Assembly (NCBI GenBank): GCA_036244855.1
Contig: BQKZ01002401.1
Location: 1-64,000 of the forward strand
Length of the DNA: 64,000 bases
Reading direction: 5' to 3'
From: Temnopleurus reevesii
Lineage: Eukaryota > Echinodermata > Echinoidea > Temnopleuroida > Temnopleuridae
Shown here: piece after piece, positions 27,501-39,500 of the stretch
Layout: every line of letters starts with the position of its first letter
Numbering within the stretch: the stretch's first letter is position 1
Notes under the pieces: generated by a model
The model's database searches: none
What the model was told of the DNA's origin: nothing
What the model saw: the letters and a program-made list of their open reading frames with translations, nothing else
Made by a program: the position numbers and the translations under genes

Positions 27501-30500
27501 AGAAAGTGTTGTGTGTGTGTATGAGAGAGCATCAGGGGTAGAAGATGAAGAGAATGAGTGAGAAACACCATTGAAGGGATTTCCATCTGTCATGACCAAT
27601 TAATTACCCTCAATGCCCTAATGGTACCTTGTACTAAAGCTTGACTCACCAGACATGAAAAAATCTACATGTATCGACCATACATGTACTTGTACACACT
27701 TCTATTCCTAATGTATTTGTTTTAATACATCAGAAAATGTACGAACATACAAAACGTTTCTTTTATATCATATTGAATTTGTGAATTTTTAACCATGTAG
27801 TGATTTCATTGTCAGATTCTTCACTTTAATAAATACTGTAGGATTTTCTGATTAATTTTCAAAGGTTCAATCGTATTCAATTCTTTTATAGCGCATACTA
27901 ACTCCTGTAGCCATAGCATATCCCTATGTGAATATAATGCAGACAAAGAAAGAATGGTATGGAGAATATAGAACTATTTTAAAAGGAAGAAAACAACATA
28001 GATTTGCCCGGAATTTTTGTCTTTCATGTGGTGCTATAGTGTACATTTATGTAAATTGTAACAACATAATTTGTTTCCATTATCATTATGATTGGTGCAC
28101 TTGTAAGTTAATTTCCTTTTTGATTTATCATTGTACCGGATGTATTTAACAATCTTTCATTTAGCAAACATGATTATCATCTTAATGTAGCACTTATCAT
28201 TTTCCTTTTATTTGTGAAATCAGGATGATGTGGTTGCACAGTGTCCATTCATCATCAATCCTGACCCGCCGCTCCTCCGTTCTGTAGGAATAGAGGCTGG
28301 ATTTCAATTAGAAGCCAGGAATCTACCTATTCATAGCGAAAAGGTGAGTTACTATACTATGTCACATTTAGTATTGAAATTTTTTTCATAATCTATGTAT
28401 ATTTATACTATTCTATTGCCCCAATTAATTTGTATTTGTTTGATAAAGTATGGAACAAAAATAACATTTCTAGTGCAGCTGTATGTATGAAAAAAATGAG
28501 AAGAAAAACCCAGAAATATTTGTGGTGTGAAACTTTAAGAAAAAGGAGCGGATGTTCATTTGATGTGTGTGAAGCTTCTGTAAATTTCAGACCATGAACT
28601 TTACATGAACATTACACATATATTGGTATGAAATATTTGAACATACCCACAAAAGACATTGGGGACAAAGAGCGGGGCAAAAATAGTCATTTCACGGCAG
28701 GCAATTGATCAAGTCTACTTCAAAAGGAAGGAGAGGTGTTAAATGCATTTTAATTTCAGAATCATGAATAATGAAATGAGAATTGTTTATGTCTGTCTCC
28801 TTTGACTATCCACCGTGTGTATTTTACTTTCCCTAATGTTTAACTCCTCTTGTAACTTGTGAAAGTTTATTGCTTGCAAAAACATCCACTTGTGCAGTAT
28901 GCTACTGGTACAAACAGATATTTTAAGCTTTCTTTATTTGGCCCCATACATATTGTATAGATTATTTTCATAGTTCTTATAGTTCCCATTCTCTTCTGAA
29001 AAAAGCATATTTTACCCAAAGAGTACTTTCCTTAATATCTTTGGTGAAACCCATATTCTATTTTTGAAATTATTTTTTCTTGAAGGTTAAAAACTATGAA
29101 TGTGTGTTGGAGTATGAGGGGAAAATGCACATTGCTGGAGCAACAGTTACTTCACCTAACCAAGTAACTTGTGGAGATAAAGTGGTAAGATTCATCTTGT
29201 TTTATTTATTCTGTTATCTTTAATATAGTGTATCTGAGGAAAAAAATAATTTGCTAATTTGCAGTATATCAAAACAATCCTCATAAACATTTCATTATAT
29301 TAAAGAAGTGTTTAGTTTTCCAAATATTAAATTATTGAAACTGATTGATTCTCATGAAAAATCAAGAGATGACTGAACACTAGTTCACACAGCGAAACAA
29401 TGGGATGGATACGCACGCATATCTAAACAGATTGCGTGGAGCCTAATTCGGACTCATGATGAAGCCTCACTCGATCAAGTAGGATAACACAATTTTTTTA
29501 CCTCGGATACCCTGTTACAATTTTTGTGTCGGGAGATGATCAATGTAAAATATATATTTTTTTTCTTAATACATTTCTATCATCTTATGTGTGATAAGAG
29601 GGATTCAAATGAGCAGGTGTTGGTGAACAATTCAGAATGCAGCAATATCTACAGTGCATCTACTCTGATTGCAATCAACTCATTAGCTATCCATGGCAAT
29701 GATTTTTAACAAGTGCTTTGCATGTGCAACAGTCAAACAACATGAAAATATGAATTCTGGTGTCTTATCTTTTCGTCAATGCGAGCAGTTGATATAGCGT
29801 GTTATATGAAATGAGTTGATGTGCAATGGCTTTATCAGAACAATTACTGATATTCATTGATTTTTTTAAAGAATGAGGATTGCACATAAAAAAGAGATGC
29901 CAACCGTTATCAGAATATTCATGATGTTCAAGACACTGTTTAACATTGCGGTTGCAAAATTTAAAAAATTCTCAAACCAAGCTGTCTGTCCTATCGAAAT
30001 ATATTCATGAAAAATCAAGAGCGGATGCAAAAATAAAGAAAGTTATACATGCACTATCAAGATATCTATGAACATTGAATTGAAGAGTAGGACACACGCA
30101 TTCCTGTACAAAGCCTATGGACGCGACGTTTTACATTTTCGTTTGTTTAAAGCACTAAACGTTGATATTTTCCCAGTTTAGTCTTTATGCACCATCAATC
30201 TTTCAGATAACCTCTATCATCTGGCAGTTGAGAATTTTTTTTTTTTAAATGAAAACAATGTTAAGCAATGGCTTTATAAACATTACAATGTTAATGATGT
30301 AACAACTAACCAAAAGTTATAGCAAACATGACAACAATTTAGCAAGAAGATGTTTATTTAACTATATTTACTTAATGATTTTAAGACAATTTCTTTAACC
30401 ATAAAATTGAATGATCATACAATAAAACTGAGATTGGAAAGAGTGAATTGCTGGTACAGTATAAAAACAATTAACATGATACAGGTATAAAGATATCAGC

Positions 30501-33500
30501 ATGCTTGCATAATGGTACCAGGTGAATATCTTGTGATAAGACATAGGACATCTGGATCATTTAGATAGTACAATCCGTGGTGTTAAAATTGATAGTTAAG
30601 TTATCACTTTGATACTTTCCTCTTCGTTTCTGTGTTTCCCTTTGGAAACAAGATAGAACGCATGATAAGAAGTTTCGAAATAAAAAAAAAAAACCTGGAG
30701 TAACCCATTTTCCAGCAAATATACATCCATGATAAGTATGAAATTATTGAATAAATGAAGAAGAAGAACAGTTGCTTGCCTTTTTGAATATTCATGTGGC
30801 TAAATGTTATAGTGTGAATATCGAAAGACCTTAACCAAATTCTCATGGTAGAAAACACAACCAAACCACTTTGTCTAACCATTTTCTATAATATAAACTC
30901 TTAATTACGAAACAAATCTTCATCAATGTATTTCAAGCTTCAAAAATACACTCAATGAGTATACATTCACATGCATTGCCTTTTTAAAAAATTTAGATTA
31001 ATTAATATTTGTACAAATTTATTCTTTTTACAGTATATGTACCGTGCCGTCTCCCCTGATATCAGAGTGAGCTTGTATGTGCGATGGAATGGAACAAATG
31101 TAATTGATAGTGATGGCTTAACAGGTAAGACCAAGCTTTCTTCCCTCAACGTGGTATTTTGGGAGAAAAATTCATTTTCTGCTATCTTACACACTTTTTA
31201 GACAAAGTTAATGATTGACTATACATACTTTCATTTCCCTATGGGCTCACTTTTCAGGAGGGAGATACCGTACAAGACAGTTGATTTATGGGATAATTCT
31301 ATAAATAAGATGCCTTGTAGACAAATTGAAATACTATAAAGCTTAAATTTTTGCAGGGGTTTTTATTTTACGAAATTGGCAATCATGTATTCATCAAAAT
31401 TTTCACTTAATAGAAAGCGCATGGACTTGTGTACGATGATCCATCAAAACATGAAAGTAACAACTTGCTAATATGTGACCATTCGGAAATTCTGTGAATT
31501 TGCTAAAATGTATGTGCTTAAATATTGGCTTATTACAGTACACCGTTAATAGCAATCCATAACTTGTTTACATACCTGTAGTGTATTTAAAATATAGTGC
31601 CATCTTTGAATTTGTTAGATTAAATTGAAATATATTTGATTCCATGAATTGATCTACAATGTATACATGTATATAGATTTGTACAAATTACAAAAACAAA
31701 ACAATTGTTGATTAAAGCGAATATCGAGTACTTGCAAAGAACTTCAATTTGGAAAAATGAATGATTAAAATAATCTTATGTTACAAACAAAGCACAACGT
31801 GACNGAAATGTATTTGATTCCATGAATTGATCTACAATGTATACAAAACAATTGTTGATTAAAGTGTCCAAAGCTGATATCTGGCTCTACAGTTTTGCCT
31901 GATTACATATTCAATTTTGGATATTAACCACTTTGTTTTATGTTTTAGTTGCATCAAAAAGGGTGTTTCAAAAGTTGGTTGTTCAATTAAAGTATACATC
32001 TTTTTTACCAGTGACTTTTCTATTCTTAGAAAATGGTTGTGTCAGTGTACTCTGCATGGTTTTCATGAGTTCAATGCAGGGTGTACTGTACAAATATTGT
32101 TTATTACTCTATGCATATGTGGGATGATAGGTATTTGTGGTTAGTGATGGTATTAAATGCAATATCCTGATTATGCAGTATTGTGCAATAGCCCTAACCA
32201 AGGTCTCTAATGCCATGACTATGGTCAGGGACATTATTTTAATTAATTTTAGAGCTTTAGTGCCCAGGATATGAAACAAAACATTTAGATGAAGCTTGTT
32301 TGAGGCTTCATTAAATCGTATTGTGCAATTGGAAGCTATTCGGTGTTTAACAAAATTTTAGGTGTCTCTGAAAAGACCCTTTTGATGTTTGCATTGCACA
32401 TACATGTTACTTTCAATGTTTGTTGATGGTAAATGTCATTTTTCCATTAAAAGACCAGACATTTACCGGTTTCTCCATGATGCATTTACCCTTTGGGTGT
32501 GGGCTAACACTCTGCTGCCATCCTCCCTGTGATGGGCGCACATAGCCGGTATTCAGGACTTTGATAGCGTCAATGAATTTGAAAACCAATTACATCTCAT
32601 CTGGTTATTCTATGACTACACATTGTGTGTTTTAAAGAAAAAACAATTTTCCTTTTTCTTAAAATGCTATTTTTGTTTGTGAAATTGCTAAATGAGGATC
32701 CTAATTTGACCTGTTAAAAGCCCACCTCATTTGCAACACCTGCGTAATCTGGGCATCTGTAGAAGCCTGTCGCATCCAAAGGGTTAAACACATTGAAATG
32801 CTATTCAATGGGTCTCAATTCAATATCATAGAACTCCTCCCATGGAAGATGATGTAATGATTTATACCTTTTTATAACTATAGGAGAAATCTCAAATTGA
32901 TTACCATAATCCAAGACAGCAATTAAGATCTAATTTTCTTTGTTACCAGCAGATGATCCAATTTGAAGTCTGGCTCGTATATAGGTGTAGAATTCTTAAA
33001 ATATCTACTATAGAACTGATTGGAGCTATTTCTTTTATTTTTTAAAACTTTGTTTGTATTTTTTACACAGTCACACTGTACAATTGTTCTGTGGAACGTG
33101 ATAGCTGCAGTCGCTGCCTGTCACCCGAGTTCACCCCAGCACAACTCTCATGTCAATGGTGTGGGACTACATGTGCCGTCATGGATAGCAATGCATGTAC
33201 TGCCCCAGACATTACACCCATCATACAGAATTCTGGAGTATTATGTGCTGATCCAAGAATAACAGATGTAAGTGTTGACACCGGGACTCCTAATGTATAA
33301 ATTTTCAATTAATTATGACTTTCTTCAGAGTTTCCTTTGTGGAATCCTTCATGTTTATTGGCTTTTGTGCAATGTTGCCATTTCAGTAGTTGCCATTCAT
33401 GAAAAAGTTACCATCAACATGATGTATGATTATATATGATTACACGATATATTGATACATATGATATATATTAGTGTGATATTTCATTGTCACAAGCAAA

Positions 33501-36500
33501 AGGAAGAGGCTGAGCTGTCAATGGGTATACATTTTGCTACAATGCATTGTAAAGATAGCCACTTCTGAAGTTCTAATTATAGTGGCATTTCTTACATCAG
33601 ACAACTTCAGGTTTGATATGTATACATGTATTATGTACACTACCAGCAAAACTGAAAAATACTTAAGGACTCCCATTTTACTCCACTTGAGTTGTAAAAA
33701 TGCTGAGGCCAAAGATCAAAACACATACAAACAACTTTATTTGCATTTTCTCCAATCCCCTTGAGACAACTTTCTTTTAAGGTCGGTAAAAGAGTAGTAT
33801 TTTTTTAAACTTAATATAATAAATGTATCCAATCACACAAGTTTTTCAAATTATTCATCCTCTCACCTTAGATTTATCCAACAAGTGGACCAATAGAAGG
33901 CAATACAATAGTGACAATTAGCGGCACAGATATTGGCCAATCATTTGATGAGCTTGAAAGGATAACTCTGGGTGAATCGGAATGTGACTTCTCTGAAATG
34001 GAGGATTCCTACAACCCAGGCAGAAGGTGAGTGGGGTGACGCATAGATGGTTTTAATTATATATGATTCCAAGGATCATGGAAACTGATTTGCGCGAAGG
34101 CAAGTCTGCCTAATTTTGACGTGTGCAAGTGTCTGGATCCGTTATTTATAAAATAATTCAAAATATGTAAAAACGTAATTCAACATCAGGATTAACTTTG
34201 TCTGTGTTATTGATGACGAATATAAACCATTTTACTGCCTTCAGATGGGTTTACATGTAGTGAAACCATCATCCCCTCAGTCATGCCGATCGAGAGGCTA
34301 TTATCCTTCGGACTGCACCCTCATCAGGATGATAGCCTCTCGACGTGACTTCGGGGAAGATAGTTCCCACTGCACCATCTTTTTATCTTTTTATAGATCA
34401 TGGAATGATCATGAGGTCTTGGATAATATGGTTATAATGTGTAGATTCATCCACTGGTTCTTTTCTTATGCCTTTGTTATAGTGTGAGTTGTAGGACCAC
34501 GGCGGGCCCGGCTGGACCGGTCAGTGCCACCGTTGTAGTTCACCTTCCTACTCGTGAGGTGACGGGGACAAGCGGACCAATGTTCCACTACAAGGTTTGT
34601 CTAGGTTTCACCTCTAAAGTCCTGTTTCCACCGCTTCCATCTTGTTTCTAAATTTGTTTTATTGTTCAGTTGTTAGCTTGTTGCAAATTTACACAATGCT
34701 TTCATGCTAAAAGATTTTGAATTATGGATTCTGTTCCTTTTTATATGTAAAATATAAAAATGATAAGCATTTATGATAATGCCACATGGAAACATGTAAG
34801 ATGTCATATTAGTACTCCAGCAATTTCACATTTGTCAGACTGCTCCACAACAAAGCAGTTTGTAAAGAGGGAACTCTCATTATATTTGAAAATCTGTTTT
34901 TACTTTATATAGTGCAATTCACTTACTAATGTGTGACTAAGCATTTAATAACGCATTATTTTATTTAAGACATTTTTTGACTCAGCAGCTCTAAACGCCT
35001 CTCTTCAAAAATCAATTATAATGTGCATTGTTGTGCAACATTTTTATTGTTACTGTACTGTGTTATAACCTATAAATGCTTTCTAAGAAAATTGCAACAG
35101 TTGGTACATATGTACAACAATATGCATTTGGGAGTTTGTAGAATGATATTGTATTGATTTTCTCCTCAGGATCCCGAAATTCTGAGTATCTTTCCCACTG
35201 AAGGACTTGAGGCAGGTGGTACTCAAGTGACAGTGACAGGCACTGATCTCAACACAGGTGGCAATATCTCTGCTATGGTAGGCAATGCCCCATGCATCTT
35301 TGCCAGGTAAATGTCTTTACAGTTCATTTATTCATTTTCAGTGCGAAATATATTATGCCACCTTTGTGAATTTAGAGCTTGACATTTCAATCCCAGTAGA
35401 ATCTTTACTCATTGACAGACCAGACAACCATTAGGAGTTTTGAAGAAAGAATATAATCCCCCCCCCCTTTTTTTCTTTCTTTTAGTTTCAAGGCCATTCC
35501 AAAAGAATTGACCTAATTTTCTTTATAATTATACTAAAAAGTCCCATGCAACACATGGTTTCTTTCCCCTTTTTGAGTAAATCATTCCTCTTTTTCCATT
35601 ATATGGGTTGGGAGGTCTGCATTGACTACTTGAAGCAGGTTCTCCCTGCACCAAATCTATGGGAATTATAGAATTCAGGAGTCAACTGGTTAATCATAAG
35701 CAAAATGACAAAAGGAGTGAAGTTAATACACAAGTGTATAGAGAAACTTTAAACAAGGGGGTGGAGAGAAATAAAGAACAGGATGTGGCAGCCAATCACA
35801 CAGCGAGGAGCAACTAACAAAGGAACTCCAAAACTTGTACAAAAGAAAGATGACCAGCTGGAGGAGTGGATGGGACAAAACAAAGAAGGGATTAGAGTTG
35901 TGCAGGAAATGAAAGTTGTGAAGGGAAAGCAAGAAAGCCAAGTTGAAAAGTGTTGGTAAACTTGATTTCCATGAGTTTTTAACAGAGCTAATGATAGGGT
36001 GCAGAGTTGTTTGTGAAAGATTCATAGAACACACATGCAAAGAAGTCTATGTAAAATATTCTTCTATAATAGTCCCTTGGTTTGCGAAGTTTGTCTTTCA
36101 TAGATTTTGTTGCCATATTGGGTAAACCTTCTTTTTGACATTTAGAAATTCTATCTGAGAAAAGAAGAAAGTGGCACTTTGATGCAAGTTTCTCTTTGGC
36201 TAATCTCTGATTAGCTCTAGAATCCAGCTGATACATCTAATCATTATTGGAGTTTCATTATAACCATCAAAATTACCTCATGATTCTCCTTCATTTCTAG
36301 TCCCCCGACCAGTACCCAAGGAGTTTGCACAACCAGCACATCTCAGCCTGGTATAAGAGTTCATCTGACCATGGTCTTTGACGGGACTTCAAGGAATTCT
36401 CCAGAGCTCTTTGAATACCTGCCCAACCCAGAGATTACAGACCTCTCCACACTCAAGACCATTAGAGCGTGAGTATCACAATGGGAAAATATATTTTTTC

Positions 36501-39500
36501 ACTTAGATTTTCTTAATGGAGGGAAATTTAGTTTTATTTTGGTCAATTGATTGAGTTACATGTATCTACCAATACAGTCATAAGCTTCTATATATGAATG
36601 AAAACAGTTTAATAAAATTGCTATTACTTTTCTGAAGAAGGATGATGTCCCACATCAAATCAAATGAAGGGATGACAATATGAGAACATTTTGTGAAAGG
36701 GAACAGAAATCAACAGAACGGGGATGCTCTATCTAAATTCAGATTCCAAATTAATAGATGACACATCATCAATCATTGGGAGTAGGTAATAAAATTAAAC
36801 TTTAATCCTAACTCACACCAATGTAAAATATTTTTTTTTCATCCCCAAAATTGCTTTAATAAATTGTCCTTTTGTATACAAAGTCAATGTAAATTATGTT
36901 TTCAACAAATATTGATAAATTAATTTGTATTTTCACTTTTATTGGCTGAAATCAATTAATTCAATCATAAATATGCTTCAAGTAAGTTCAACTAAAATTT
37001 CATTGAGAAAGTAATAAAAACAACAAAAAATGCAATACATGTGGAAGAATTTCAACAAACAGCAAGAAACACAACACCTCATAATACATGCAAGAATTAT
37101 CTCTCAGTTTCGTATACATCTATTTTTGTTGCATGTAAAGCAACTTCTGTACTGAATGCATCGGCTAGTTTCACATAAAATTTGTCATCCTTACCATTAC
37201 TAATCTATACCTTTAAAAATGCCTTTGATAACTTTACCTGCTTGTCAAATCTTTGTCAAATTGAGGCATTTTCACTAAGTGAGCAAAAATGGAAGAAAAA
37301 GAGAATGCTAAAATTCTGTTTGCTGTGTTTAATCATAACTTTACAAATATACATGCAATTAGCAGTATTTGAAAAGTTTTATTTTGTTCTTCTCTATATA
37401 CATGTAACATTGATTTTACTTAGATCTTCAAAATATGGACTTATTAGCTTTTAAGAATAAACATTTCATGATATCAATTATGTCTTATAAAATGTATTTC
37501 CTATTATGTTTTTTTAATTGGCATTACTTAGATCTTCAAAATATGGACTTATTAGCTTTTAAGAATAAACATTTCATGATATCAATTATGTCTTATATAA
37601 ATTTATTGCCTATAGCTTTTCGAAGTAATGATGTGTATATGATTAATTTCAATTCTCTCTCAATGAAGCTTGTTTAATTGGCATTGTGGAAACAGAACCT
37701 CAGTAATTAGATTCTATTATGTCAGAATGTGAAGTGTATTTCAATTAGATGTAATTTTCAGCCACCGTAAGCAGAGCCATCCTGAGTAGCTCACTGATAA
37801 CTTCCTTTTCCTCTCTTCACTTCCTGTTCATTGTCAGTTAAACTAGCTTTCATCCCACCAGGATGTTCATTCACAAAGAGCTTTCGAAACTAATCAACAA
37901 CAAACAAATCAAAAACCATGACAATGTGAAGTGCTCTTTGATAATTAAAGGCAATTAAACACTGCAGAGAATCAAAGTGAAATCTGGCTGATTCAACCAT
38001 ACGCGGATAGACCTATGTGGGGAGCTTCCGCGAGTAGTGTGTGATTGTTTAGCTACCCCCTAACCATGTGATATCTTAGCACTGATCCCTTTTCACTCAT
38101 TTTTTAGTAAATGAATTTTTCCTCCTCTCATATTATCAGATCCTGCTTCTTTCATACACACTAATTTAGAAATATCAAGAGGATTACATACTCTTTAACA
38201 TGTTTTGAGATTATTTGGCAATGATACAATATTTTCTTTTTGTGATGTGAGTCATATTTCTCGGGATTATATTTTAAATCAAACATATTCATACCTTGTA
38301 AATCTTTGTATGTAAATCTCTCCTCTCTTTCACCTGCAAATGATGGAATTGAATGAAATTGAATTGAATTGAATTTCCTTTGTATTATGTCACCCTATAA
38401 ATTAACTAAAAAAAATAATAGTCCCCCATATTGAGATTGATTGAACCTGGGGCCAATTGCATGAAAAAAATAGCATAATTAGAATAATTAGTGAATACAA
38501 AAATGTGACTACGCACACCCCGCAGCTTATGATGCAGGCTATAAACATTCCAATTTTTGGGGTGATCGTTTATTCACTGGCCTATGTTAGGGGGACTAAT
38601 GTGATAAAAAAGCTCAATTAGATTAGGGGTAAAGAGGGGACAGCTCCTGATGTGTCATAACATGCTATCCATGAAGTTGGTAAGGAACTTACTAAGAGTG
38701 CTACCTCGACAGCTTTTTTTTTTAATTGACCCCTTATCACTCCGGCAAACTAATGGTTTAGTGGTCATGACACTGGTCTGGTACACGGCATTTGTGGATT
38801 CAAATTTATCTATTTGGCCTATTATTTATTTTATACAAGACTCAGGCTTATTATCATCCAGGCAAAGCATAAGTGCTAACATGTAAATCTTTAACTGCTA
38901 GCACTCTTCACTTCTCTCCATTCACCACTCTAGTGCTCTTCACTCGTGGGTCTCCTACTAGTGATTCCTTCACCTGAGGACGAGTCAGTTAAATCTACTC
39001 GGAACGTCGTGTTTTTATCTTTTTTTAGCTTTTGCTCAGTCCTTTTCAGGACTATTTCTTGAAAGATAACCCCACACCACATGGTGCAACCGCAAATCTC
39101 TTTGAATGTTTACTATACCATGCAAGCTCTAGTTTTTCTTCAATGTTGAGGGTTGTTGGGAGTCAAATAAAAAAAAGTTTTTATTGTGTCTTTACATCAT
39201 AGTATTTATAATATAAGCATTCATTGGTTGATATTAATGATTTGTAAATTGTATTGATTTTGTCCTTCAAAAATTCATGAGTACTCAATGAACTGTAAAT
39301 AATTTTTCTATCACCTTTCTTGAAATTCAAACTTATCTCATATGTTTTTTTTTTTTTTTATATTTGTCCAACAGGGGAGGCTTACTAATAGAAGTGAGAG
39401 GATCTGGTTTTGACGTAATCCAGTCTACTATTATGAGAGCTACCATAATGGCTGATGGTGATATGTACATTGCAGAAGAGGTAAATTTGCAGCACAGTGT

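Larger units (their letters stand above)
22797..28223 (+). other. Plexin intron 8
   Basis: 5.4-kb phase-0 intron between PSI2 and IPT1. It contains GT microsatellites (about 23665-23700), a LINE 3' end (23905-24078), a second copy of the CAGTCAAACCTGTC MITE (25135-25309) and a GA/GT tract (27485-27530). No additional plexin segment is missing here. Confidence 0.75.
36469..39374 (+). other. Plexin intron 16
   Basis: 2.9-kb intron within IPT4. It holds a tandem duplication (37416-37612), a TGAAT microsatellite (38347-38376) and a degenerate hammerhead-type motif (38971-39011). Confidence 0.7.

Noticed and set aside
27220..27600. Overlapping frames of 74 and 94 codons near a GA/GT tract
   Set aside because: The minus frame is a low-complexity translation of the microsatellite, and neither shows a domain.
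34305..34327. Second hammerhead candidate on the minus strand (CTGATGA..CCGAA)
   Set aside because: The base after GAA is G instead of A, no GUC cleavage triplet is placed correctly, and the two flanks pair with each other as one helix.
35723..36040. 105-codon minus-strand frame in intron 15
   Set aside because: Leu/Ser/Phe-rich with no conserved pattern; typical of the antisense of purine-rich DNA.
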